Position numbers and translations under genes: made by a program | Origin: an uncultured Slackia sp. | GTDB taxonomy: Bacteria; Actinomycetota; Coriobacteriia; Coriobacteriales; Eggerthellaceae | Length of the DNA: 11,233 nt | Assembly: GCA_934646845.1 (NCBI GenBank) | Contig: CAKUEV010000046.1 | Span: forward strand, 1-11,233 | Direction of reading: 5' to 3' | The notes under the pieces: model-generated | What the model was told of the DNA's origin: nothing | What the model saw: the letters and a program-made list of their open reading frames with translations, nothing else | The model's database searches: none | In this document: piece by piece, positions 5,437 to 11,233 of the stretch | How positions within the stretch are numbered: position 1 is the first letter of the stretch | Layout: the number at the start of each line of letters is the position of its first letter

Positions 5437-6345
5437 GTGGCATCTCTGTCGAAAAAGAGACTCGACAATGTGGGCCGCGCGCTTTCGGGCGCATGCGTGA
5501 CGCTCATCGTGCTGCTTGTGGCAACGCTCGTGTTTATGGTTGCCCAGCATGGTTTGGCCACATTTTTCGTCGATGGCGTTTCGCCGGCGGCGTTTTTCAC
5601 GGGAACCACGTGGAACCCGCATCAGGCCGATGCGTCGGGTGCGCCTACAGTGGGCGCGCTGCCCATGATCGTCGGATCGTTCTCGGTTACGCTGCTCTCC
5701 ACGCTGCTTGCCTTGCCGTTCGCTCTGGGGTCGGCCATTTTTGTGGTTGAGATTTCGCCGAAGTTCGGCCGAACGGTGTTCCAGCCGGTCGTCGAGTTGC
5801 TCGTCGGCATTCCGTCGGTCGTGTATGGCCTTATCGGTCTCACGATTGTCGTTGCGTGGTGCCGAAGCTGGTCAAATACCACGGGGTTTGGCATCTTCTC
5901 GGGATCGATCGTGCTCGCCGTGATGATCCTTCCCACGATTACGTCGCTTTCCATCGATGCGCTCACGGCCGTGCCGAAGGCATATCGCGAAGGCGCCTAT
6001 GGCGTGGGCGCGAGTCGATGGCAGACCATTTGGCATGTGGTGCTGCGTGCGGCCATGCCCTCGCTGTGCACGGCAGTGGTGCTGGGCATGACCCGCGCGT
6101 TCGGCGAGGCGCTTGCCGTTCAGATGGTTATCGGCAACGCGGCGCAAGTGCCCGACGGCCTATTCACCCCTGCGTCAACCCTTACGAGCGTGCTGACCAT
6201 GGGCATTGGCAATGAGATGATGGGCACGGTGTATTCCGATGTGCTGTGGTCGCTTGCCTTGCTGCTTTTGGCGATGTCGTTCGTGTTCATTTCCATCATT
6301 CATTTCATCGAGCGCAAGGGAGGCCTGAACGCCAATGGTCGCTAG
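5437..6345 (+). CDS. pstC: Phosphate ABC transporter permease PstC
   Basis: One of the two membrane subunits of the phosphate channel. From GTG 5437 it has 302 aa, normal for PstC. An ATG at 5359 would add 26 Arg-rich residues encoded across the 5373-5399 hairpin. AGG at 5425-5427 is a modest ribosome site for the GTG. Six membrane segments fit the hydrophobicity: about 16-38, 76-105, 117-141, 155-172, 206-232 and 267-289. The cytoplasmic EAA loop that docks on PstB is REGAYGVGASRW (184-195). The family stretch VELLVGIPSVVYGLIGL (119-135) and the FGEALAVQMVIGN segment are both present. The stop overlaps the pstA start region by 11 bases, indicating coupled translation. Expression probably depends on read-through of the terminator after pstS. 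Confidence 0.95.
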   Translation: MASLSKKRLDNVGRALSGACVTLIVLLVATLVFMVAQHGLATFFVDGVSPAAFFTGTTWNPHQADASGAPTVGALPMIVGSFSVTLLSTLLALPFALGSAIFVVEISPKFGRTVFQPVVELLVGIPSVVYGLIGLTIVVAWCRSWSNTTGFGIFSGSIVLAVMILPTITSLSIDALTAVPKAYREGAYGVGASRWQTIWHVVLRAAMPSLCTAVVLGMTRAFGEALAVQMVIGNAAQVPDGLFTPASTLTSVLTMGIGNEMMGTVYSDVLWSLALLLLAMSFVFISIIHFIERKGGLNANGR

Positions 6346-7327
6346 TGTTGTCGAAATGGCCGCCGAGGAAGGTGCCACGGGAACGTGCGCGCCCCAGGGT
6401 TCGCCGAAGCGAGCGCAAAGCGAGAAGGCGGAAGGCGCCCTTGCTCGCCGTATTGCCCTGCAGGACAAATTCGCCACCGGAGTGCTGTTTGCCATCGTGG
6501 CGGCGATTTGCGTGCTGCTGTTTTCTCTTATCGCATACATTTTGGTGAGCGGCGCGGGCAAGCTGTTCGACGTGAGCTTCCTCACGGGCAAGCCCGAGCA
6601 GTTCAAGGAAGGCGGCGGCATTGGCCCCGAGCTGTTCAACTCGTTCTATTTATTGGTGCTCACGCTGCTCATTTCGGTGCCTATCGCGCTTGGCGGCGCG
6701 ATTTACCTTACCGAGTATGCCCCGAAGAACCGTCTGACGCATTTCGTGAAAACTGCTATCGAGGCGCTCTCGTCGTTGCCCTCCATTGTGGTTGGCCTGT
6801 TCGGATTCCTGTTCTTCGTGCTGCAAATGGGCTGGGGTTTCAGCATTCTGTCGGGCGCTTTGGCGCTCACGATGTTCAACCTGCCCATTTTGGTGCGCGT
6901 TATTCAGCAGGCGCTCGAGGCAATTCCCAACGACCAGCGCGAAGGCGGCTTGGCGCTCGGCGCGAGCCGTTGGGAGACCACCATTCACGTGCTGCTTCCC
7001 GCGGCGTTGCCTGCTATTATCACGGGCATCATTTTGTCGGCGGGGCGTGTGTTCGGCGAGGCTGCGGCGCTCATTTACACGGCGGGCCAGTCGGCGCCGA
7101 TGCTCGATTTCACGAGCCTCGATTTCTCGAGCGCGTCGTGCCCGTGGAACGTGTTCCGCCCGGCAGAAACGCTCGCGGTTCATATTTGGAAGATCAACAG
7201 CGAAGGCGTGGTGCCCGACCTTGACGCGGTTTCGAGCGGTGCTGCCGCGGTGCTCATGGTGTGCATCCTGGCATTCAACCTGCTTGCCCGGTTTTTCGGT
7301 CGCTTGGCCAGCAAGAACACGCGCTAG
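6335..7327 (+). CDS. pstA: Phosphate ABC transporter permease PstA
   Basis: The second channel subunit, 330 aa, is somewhat longer than most PstA proteins because of a polar N-terminal arm of about 45 residues that is rich in Ala, Glu, Lys and Arg. Six membrane segments are predicted by eye at about 47-71, 101-127, 143-165, 170-190, 220-240 and 299-318. The PstB-docking EAA loop reads REGGLALGASRW (202-213). Family stretches include EALSSLPSIVVGLFG (143-157) and GRVFGEAAALIYTAG (237-251). ATG 6335 lies inside pstC, with AAGGGAGG at 6316-6323 as a good ribosome site. An in-frame ATG at 6356 would trim seven residues and is the main alternative. No pstB follows. Instead an inverted-repeat element begins at the very next base after the stop. 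Confidence 0.95.
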   Translation: MVASVVEMAAEEGATGTCAPQGSPKRAQSEKAEGALARRIALQDKFATGVLFAIVAAICVLLFSLIAYILVSGAGKLFDVSFLTGKPEQFKEGGGIGPELFNSFYLLVLTLLISVPIALGGAIYLTEYAPKNRLTHFVKTAIEALSSLPSIVVGLFGFLFFVLQMGWGFSILSGALALTMFNLPILVRVIQQALEAIPNDQREGGLALGASRWETTIHVLLPAALPAIITGIILSAGRVFGEAAALIYTAGQSAPMLDFTSLDFSSASCPWNVFRPAETLAVHIWKINSEGVVPDLDAVSSGAAAVLMVCILAFNLLARFFGRLASKNTR

Positions 7328-7481
7328 ATTGCGAAAAAACGCACGAAGTGCGTACCCTATTCGGACATGGTGGTATGCAGCAAAAAAGCGTAACCTTTTG
7401 ACCAGGCGTTTTGCAGCGAGCGCAAGAGATTGCGACATGCATGGGAGAAAAGGCTACGCACATCGTGCATTTTCTTGCGAT
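7328..7481. repeat. 154-bp element with 30-bp imperfect terminal inverted repeats
   Basis: The first 30 bases (7328-7357) match the reverse complement of the last 30 (7452-7481) at 24 positions, and similarity continues inward for about 12 more. Each end contains a small hairpin: ACGCAC-GAA-GTGCGT (7339-7353) and GCAC-ATC-GTGC (7458-7468). The left hairpin is followed by six T on the minus strand, and the right one by TTTTCTT (7470-7476) on the plus strand, so both ends look like outward-facing terminators. A motif GCGTA-N-CC-T-W-TT occurs three times: 7350-7361 and 7388-7399 direct, 7448-7459 inverted. It could be a miniature mobile or REP/BIME-like repeat, or a complex bidirectional terminator. 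The right end probably terminates the pstSCA message. Confidence 0.65.
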
Positions 7482-7642
7482 CGCATTGGCATTGGGGCGT
7501 GAAAAGCGGCCGCCCGGGGTGTTGCGCTGATTTTTGGCTCCCGCGATTCATTTCTCCCTCTTTCTCGGTTAGCTGCTAAACTACCTACTTATAACTGCAT
7601 GAGCTGGTGGCGTGCTGGCTGCCGCAAGAGAAAGGGTAGGGC
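7482..7642 (+). promoter_or_regulatory. xpt upstream region with a candidate promoter
   Basis: Together with the preceding element this completes a 315-base gap without a gene. TATAAC at 7590-7595 is a good -10, but only a weak -35 (TTAGCT, 7569-7574, spacing 15) precedes it. AAAGGG (7631-7636) is the ribosome site for xpt. I looked for a purine riboswitch (the TATA...TCTACC...-type junctions) and did not see one. Confidence 0.4.
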
Positions 7643-8275
7643 GTGAAGCTTCTCGAAGATCGCATTCAACGTGACGGCGTGGTGAAGGCCGAGGGCGTTT
7701 TGAAGGTTGACGGTTTTTTGAACCATCGCATCGATATCGAGCTGCTTGATGCGATGGGTGCGGAATTCAAGCGCCTGTTCGCCGATGCCCCTGTCAATAA
7801 AATCCTTACCATCGAGGCTTCTGGTATCGGAATTGCCTGCATGGCTGCCCGTCATTTCGACAATGCCCCTGTGGTATTTGCGAAAAAGGCCCAGTCTATT
7901 AACCTTGATGGCGAAATGTATCGCACGCGCATCCAGAGCTTTACGCATGGCAAGGTGTTCGACGTTATCGTGTCCAAAAAGTTCATTGGTCCTGAAGACC
8001 ATGTGCTTATCATCGATGACTTTTTGGCGAACGGCTGCGCGCTCAATGGCCTGCTCGAGATCGTCGAAGCGGCTGGCGCTACGGTTGAAGGCATCGGCAT
8101 TGCGGTTGAGAAGGGTTTCCAGCCCGGCGGCGCGAGCTTGCGTGAGCGCGGCTACCACCTGGAGTCGCTCGCCATTGTCGACGCAATGGACCCCACCACG
8201 GGCCAGATCACGTTCCGCCAAGCTGGCGAGCCTGCGCCGAGCCACGAGCTGACCGTGGAAACCTGCGAAGCATAA
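7643..8275 (+). CDS. xpt: Xanthine phosphoribosyltransferase
   Basis: This cytoplasmic salvage enzyme joins xanthine to PRPP to form XMP, which is then converted to GMP. The 210-aa product aligns by eye over its whole length with Bacillus subtilis Xpt. Shared stretches include the N-terminal [20 protein letters not shown] (12-31), [12 protein letters not shown] (54-65), the PRPP-binding segment [11 protein letters not shown] (121-131) and [13 protein letters not shown] (150-162). It runs about 16 residues beyond the Bacillus enzyme at the C-terminus. The GTG start at 7643 is preceded by AAAGGG with a 6-nt spacer. A purine permease gene lies downstream on the same strand, matching the xpt-pbuX pairing known in Bacillus, but a strong terminator separates the two. 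No purine riboswitch was recognised upstream, so control differs from the Bacillus case or acts through a protein. Confidence 0.94.
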   Translation: MKLLEDRIQRDGVVKAEGVLKVDGFLNHRIDIELLDAMGAEFKRLFADAPVNKILTIEASGIGIACMAARHFDNAPVVFAKKAQSINLDGEMYRTRIQSFTHGKVFDVIVSKKFIGPEDHVLIIDDFLANGCALNGLLEIVEAAGATVEGIGIAVEKGFQPGGASLRERGYHLESLAIVDAMDPTTGQITFRQAGEPAPSHELTVETCEA

Positions 8276-8292
8276 ATAATTTTGAAGAGATG

Positions 8293-8326
8293 GGCTCGCT
8301 GCCGCATGCGGCAGCGAGCCTTTTTT
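8293..8326 (+). terminator. Strong intrinsic terminator between xpt and the permease gene
   Basis: Bases 8293-8320 form a perfect 28-nt palindrome (12 or more paired bases with a minimal loop around CATG), followed by six T (8321-8326). Only 37 bases then remain before the permease ATG, so the permease must rely on read-through or on a promoter hidden in or before xpt. Confidence 0.9.
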
Positions 8327-8363
8327 ATTTGTCAGAAAACCGAACGCGAATAAAGGACGCCCC

Positions 8364-9815
8364 ATGTCGAAAGTAGAAACCGCAGCTCAAGGTTTCAATC
8401 ACACCGATCTGTACCGTCTCGATGGCAAAATCCCTTGGTTGCGCGCAATTCCTTATGGCGTGCAGCATATCTTGGCGATGTTCGTTGCCAACCTCGCGCC
8501 GATTCTTATTGTCGCAGGCGCTGCCGGTCTTGATTCCGCGACAACGGGCTCGCTCGTGCAAAGCGCCATGCTCATTGCGGGCATTGGCACGCTCGTGCAG
8601 CTGTTCCCCCTTGCGGGCCGTATTGGCTCGGGGTTGCCTATTGTTATGGGCATCAGCTTTACATTCGTCACGGTGCTGTGCGGCGTTGCGGCGACGTATG
8701 GCTTCAATGCGGCAATTGGCGCCATTATGGTGGGCGGCCTGATTGAGGGCGTGCTGGGCCTGTTCGCGAAGTATTGGCGCTGGCTCATTTCCCCCATCGT
8801 GGCGGCTGTGGTGGTAACGTCCATTGGTTTTTCGCTGCTTTCGGTTGGTGCCGCATCGTTTGGCGGCGGCTCGGGCTCGCCCGATTTCGGCTCGCCGCAA
8901 AATATCGCGCTCGGCAGCATCGCGCTTATCTCGTGCCTGGTGTTCCAGATTATGGCGAAGGGTAAAACCAAGCAGCTTTCAGTTTTGTTTGGCCTGGTCA
9001 TTGGCTATGTTGCGGCACTCTTCATGGGTATGGTCGATTTTTCGGGGTTCGCTTCCGCAAAGCCCGTTTCTATTCCCGAATTCATGCCTTTTGCCCCCGA
9101 GTTCCACCCCTCGGCCATTCTGGCGGTTACGCTCATCTTCTTGGTTTCCGCGACCGAAACCATCGGCGACACCTCAGCGCTTGCCATGGTCGGCCTGGGG
9201 CGCGACGTGCGCGAGAAGGAGCTTTCGGGCTCTATTGCGTGCGACGGCTTCGTAAGCTCGGTCTCCGCATGTTTTGGCTGCTTGCCTATCACGAGCTTCT
9301 CGCAAAACGTGGGCTTGGTCGCCATGACGAAGGTCGTGAATCGTCGCGCAATCGCCACGGGCGCCATCATTATGATTCTTGCGGCGTTTCTGCCAGTCAT
9401 CAGCGTGGTGTTTTCCTCGTTGCCCGATGCCGTGCTTGGCGGCTGCACCATTATGATGTTCGGCAATATCATCGTGAGCGGTTTCCAGATGATCGCTCGC
9501 GCCGGTTTTACGCAACGCAACATTCTTATTGCGGCGCTGTCGCTTTCCATTGGCATCGGCTTCACCCAGGTGTCCGAGATTTTCGTTCTGCTGCCTGAAA
9601 TGCTGCAGAACGTATTTGCCGATAACTGCGTGGCTGTGGTGTTCTTGGTGGCGGTTATTGCGAACCTCGTGTTGCCGAAAAACATTTCCGTCGATGGAGC
9701 CGAGGCCGAAGGTGCGGCCGAGCATTATAGGGAGGCTCAAGAGGAAAACGACGCACGCGCGGAATTCGATGCTGTGCGACTGGAAGAGACCAGGGCTGTC
9801 GCAGCGAAGTCATGA
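8364..9815 (+). CDS. pbuX: NCS2-family xanthine/uracil permease
   Basis: The 483-aa membrane transporter of the nucleobase-cation symport 2 family has about 14 transmembrane segments and a polar, Glu/Ala-rich cytoplasmic tail (about 441-483). Features known from the xanthine permease XanQ are visible: YGVQHILAMF with His35, the Glu265 region SATETIGDTSAL, Asp294, and the family signature QNVGLVAMTKVVNRR beginning at Gln314-Asn315. These suggest purine, and likely xanthine, uptake rather than uracil, and the xpt gene just upstream supports this. The substrate cannot be fixed from sequence alone, so the symbol reflects context. ATG 8364 is preceded by AAAGGA with a 6-nt spacer. The gene is followed by a terminator at 9911-9948. 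Confidence 0.88.
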   Translation: MSKVETAAQGFNHTDLYRLDGKIPWLRAIPYGVQHILAMFVANLAPILIVAGAAGLDSATTGSLVQSAMLIAGIGTLVQLFPLAGRIGSGLPIVMGISFTFVTVLCGVAATYGFNAAIGAIMVGGLIEGVLGLFAKYWRWLISPIVAAVVVTSIGFSLLSVGAASFGGGSGSPDFGSPQNIALGSIALISCLVFQIMAKGKTKQLSVLFGLVIGYVAALFMGMVDFSGFASAKPVSIPEFMPFAPEFHPSAILAVTLIFLVSATETIGDTSALAMVGLGRDVREKELSGSIACDGFVSSVSACFGCLPITSFSQNVGLVAMTKVVNRRAIATGAIIMILAAFLPVISVVFSSLPDAVLGGCTIMMFGNIIVSGFQMIARAGFTQRNILIAALSLSIGIGFTQVSEIFVLLPEMLQNVFADNCVAVVFLVAVIANLVLPKNISVDGAEAEGAAEHYREAQEENDARAEFDAVRLEETRAVAAKS

Positions 9816-9910
9816 CGGAATGCGTGAAGGCGAGGGAAAGCGATTCCCAAGCTGGATTCATTTAATCAAAACCGCGGCTTATGGCCCATAGGCTAAAACC
9901 GCTGATGAAG

Positions 9911-9948
9911 AAAGAGGGAGGCGTGCTTGTGCGGTGCCTCCTTCTTTT
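9911..9948. terminator. Bidirectional terminator between convergent permease and lipoprotein genes
   Basis: AAAGAGGGAGGC (9911-9922) pairs with GCCTCCTTCTTT (9936-9947), with one G-U pair and a 13-nt loop, and ends in TTTT on the plus strand. The minus strand ends in TTTCTTC. It lies between two converging genes and should serve both. Confidence 0.75.
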
Positions 9949-9965
9949 ACGTATGGACCGAATTT

Positions 9966-10583
9966 CTATTTGAGCGTGCCCAGCGCATCTTTGCCAACGA
10001 TGACGAAAATATCGAATTCATCCATCGATTCGCCCGCGGTGGCTTCGTCGAAAGTCTGCACGCTGCCAAGCCCCAGTGCGGAAACGACCTTTTCCGCTTC
10101 AGCTTTTACATCGGCGGCATCGTCGCCCGTGCCCTTTACGTATACGACGGTCGTGGGGGCGAGGCCTCCTGCGATCGCATACGAGTCAAGCGCGTAGGTG
10201 TGATTGTCTTCGGTGAGGCCCGCGGCGACGAGCTTTGCCTGAGCGGCGCCCGCCAGCCCGTCCGCGCCGCCTCCGTTGCGAATGGCGATGGCGTACGCGC
10301 CTTGATGCTTGGCGGTTTTCGCGGAATCGTCTTGGCTGGCTTTCTCGTCGGCGGCCTTGTCGGCGTTGCCCTCTTCCGTCGAAGTGGCTTCTTTGCTCGT
10401 TTCGGTTGAAGCCGCGTTGGCGCTTTGCGTTTCGGTTTGGGCGGGCGGCGTGGCCTTCTCGGGCTCATGGCCGCATGAGCTCAAAAGGGAAGCGCTGCAG
10501 ACGAGAAGGAGAATCACGAGGGCGAAACCCGTTGCGCGTGCGGCGGGGATGCGTGCTTGGTTGTGGGTGAATCCGTTGTTCAC
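9966..10583 (-). CDS. Small lipoprotein with a LytR_C-like domain
   Basis: From GTG at 10583 it encodes 205 aa. A short basic N-terminus and a hydrophobic segment (about 17-35) end in the lipobox LSSC, with Cys37 as the likely lipid anchor. Residues 38-95 are a low-complexity Ala/Glu/Thr/Ser/Lys linker. The C-terminal part (about 96-205) begins YAIAIRNGGGADGLAGAAQ and continues with AKLVAAGL and VVYVKGTGDDAADVKAEAEK. This pattern (N-G-x-G-x-x-G-L-A ... L-x-x-A-G ... YVKG) is that of the LytR_C/CpsA-associated domain found at the end of LytR-CpsA-Psr cell-wall enzymes. No LCP catalytic domain is present, so this is a free-standing, surface-anchored version. Its role is unknown, perhaps cell-envelope related. 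The longer open frame upstream (to 10718) is ignored because AGGAGG at 10588-10593 fits GTG 10583. Confidence 0.82.
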   Translation of the reverse strand: MNNGFTHNQARIPAARATGFALVILLLVCSASLLSSCGHEPEKATPPAQTETQSANAASTETSKEATSTEEGNADKAADEKASQDDSAKTAKHQGAYAIAIRNGGGADGLAGAAQAKLVAAGLTEDNHTYALDSYAIAGGLAPTTVVYVKGTGDDAADVKAEAEKVVSALGLGSVQTFDEATAGESMDEFDIFVIVGKDALGTLK

Positions 10584-10587
10584 GGAG

Positions 10588-10593
10588 CCTCCT
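10588..10593 (-). promoter_or_regulatory. Ribosome-binding site fixing the lipoprotein start
   Basis: On the minus strand a perfect AGGAGG is followed, after four bases, by GTG. This decides the start at 10583 and makes the signal peptide and lipobox of normal length. Confidence 0.75.
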
Positions 10594-10623
10594 AAAATGC
10601 AAGAGGGGGTACAAAGTGCATCT

Positions 10624-10629
10624 ATTGTA
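10624..10629 (-). promoter_or_regulatory. Candidate -10 of the lipoprotein gene
   Basis: On the minus strand the bases read TACAAT, five of six matching the consensus, about 41 bases before the start codon. No good -35 is seen at 16-18 bp upstream. Confidence 0.4.
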
Positions 10630-10688
10630 GCGCAGTCGTGCGACGTGTGTGGGCCTTGGCGGGTGAGGGGCGGCGTGAAAATCGCGAC

Positions 10689-10726
10689 AAAAAACCGCCC
10701 CGGCGCCAGCAGGGGCATCGGGGCGG
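10689..10726 (-). terminator. Intrinsic terminator after the M20 peptidase gene
   Basis: On the minus strand CCGCCCCG and CGGGGCGG pair perfectly (plus-strand arms 10695-10702 and 10719-10726) around a 16-nt loop. Six T follow (plus-strand A-run 10689-10694). It separates the peptidase message from the lipoprotein gene. Confidence 0.85.
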
Positions 10727-10777
10727 AGTTGCGCGTGGCAAGGGGCTCTTGGTGGAGCCTCGCGCCTTGCGTGGGCT

Positions 10778-11233
10778 TTATTTGGCCAAGGACTCGAGGT
10801 CGATTTCCATCAGGCGCTTAATCGCCAGGATGTAGGTGCGCATGGCGCGGCGCAGCGTTTCCTCGGAAATGCCCTCATCGGCGCCGTGCATGGGACCGAC
10901 CCACTCGGGATATTCGTCGTGCGGGTCTTCGGGGCCGAAGCTCGCGGCGCATGGGAATTCGCGCGCGTAGGTGCCGCCGCCGATGGTGAACGGGTCGCCA
11001 TCGAGGCCGGTGGCGTCGTGGTACGAAGAAGCGAGCATTTGGATTGCGGGGCTCTGCGGGTCGACGAGGAACGGGACCAGGGTCAGCGTGTTTTCGCAGG
11101 TCGCATGGTAATCGGCAGCGACAGCGGCAATCTTTGCCTGCAGCTCGTCGTTCGTGGTGGACGTGGGGTAGCGAATGTCGATGGTGAGCTCCAAGTGGGC
11201 ATCGACCATATGGATGGTGCCCGCGATGCAGGT
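10778..11233 (-). CDS. M20-family dipeptidase (PepV/Sapep type), C-terminal part
   Basis: The last 151 residues of a cytoplasmic zinc peptidase whose N-terminus lies beyond the window edge; the reading frame is open to 11233. Visible family features are LELTIDIRYPTS (start of a lid-domain strand), the segment IGGGTYAREFPCAASFGPED, and PMHGADEGISEETLRRAMRTY. In PepV the equivalent GGTYAR...FG...H-DE region supplies substrate contacts and the last metal-binding histidine, here in PMHGADE. PepV/Sapep enzymes cleave dipeptides, often with a broad or D-Ala/beta-Ala tolerant range; specificity cannot be read here. The zinc ligands of the N-terminal half are not in the window. The Met at 11209 is internal and not the start. 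A terminator follows at 10689-10726. Confidence 0.88.
   Translation of the reverse strand, partial: TCIAGTIHMVDAHLELTIDIRYPTSTTNDELQAKIAAVAADYHATCENTLTLVPFLVDPQSPAIQMLASSYHDATGLDGDPFTIGGGTYAREFPCAASFGPEDPHDEYPEWVGPMHGADEGISEETLRRAMRTYILAIKRLMEIDLESLAK

Noticed and set aside
6650..7438. 262-codon minus-strand frame opposite pstA
   Set aside because: It is antisense to pstA, rich in Arg/His/Gln, with no recognisable fold or start signal.
7482..7642. Purine riboswitch upstream of xpt
   Set aside because: The conserved junction sequences and the paired P2/P3 arms expected for the aptamer were not found by eye. A covariance search would be decisive.
8329..8356. TTGTCA plus TAAAGG as a promoter for the permease gene
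   Set aside because: The -10 is poor and overlaps the ribosome-binding site, which would leave almost no leader.
9927..10409. 160-codon plus-strand frame opposite the lipoprotein gene
   Set aside because: The minus-strand gene has an AGGAGG site, a signal peptide, a lipobox and a domain, whereas this frame has none of these and starts inside the terminator stem.
1..11233. CRISPR array, tRNA, rRNA, transposase or phage genes
   Set aside because: No regularly spaced identical repeats, cloverleaf, rRNA motif or DDE-type protein was seen on either strand.

Overview
The window reads as chromosomal DNA from a high-GC Gram-positive bacterium. The best guess is an actinobacterium of the class Coriobacteriia (Eggerthella/Slackia/Denitrobacterium-like). 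The grounds are GC-rich codon use, frequent GTG starts with strong AGGAGG/AAAGG ribosome sites, and lipoproteins typical of a monoderm. In addition, the response regulator, sensor kinase and xanthine phosphoribosyltransferase resemble clostridial/bacillar proteins more than mycobacterial or streptomycete ones. The class assignment is inference; no rRNA is present to confirm it.

Layout: (1) 1-162 is the 3' end of folD. (2) 163-478 is a non-coding gap with a large inverted repeat (205-350) and a candidate Pho box (389-417). (3) 479-4108 is a tightly packed plus-strand cluster: pstB, phoU, an OmpR-family response regulator and a PhoR-type sensor kinase. It ends in an intrinsic terminator at 4122-4163. 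(4) 4164-7327 starts with a regulatory region that contains a four-unit, 11-bp-period Pho box (4250-4289), followed by pstS, pstC and pstA. An intrinsic terminator and a second hairpin lie between pstS and pstC. (5) 7328-7642 is non-coding. It begins with a 154-bp element bounded by imperfect 30-bp inverted repeats, directly after the pstA stop codon. (6) 7643-9815 holds xpt and an NCS2 purine permease, with a strong terminator between them. (7) 9966-11233 is on the minus strand: a small lipoprotein with a LytR_C-like domain, and the C-terminal part of an M20 (PepV/Sapep-type) dipeptidase.

How the genes work together: PstS captures phosphate outside the membrane, PstC and PstA form the channel, and PstB supplies ATP hydrolysis. 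PhoU links transporter state to the sensor kinase, which phosphorylates the response regulator. That regulator should bind the direct-repeat boxes in front of pstB and pstS and so control both halves of the system. The usual pstSCAB-phoU order is broken here: pstB-phoU sits upstream with the two-component genes, in a separate transcription unit from pstSCA. xpt and the permease form a purine (xanthine) uptake and salvage pair.

No CRISPR array, tRNA, rRNA, transposase or phage gene was seen. The gene content is conventional. The less ordinary material is in the intergenic DNA: paired Pho boxes, a recurring TAAATGCT-AGCGTTTA palindrome, and two inverted-repeat elements.
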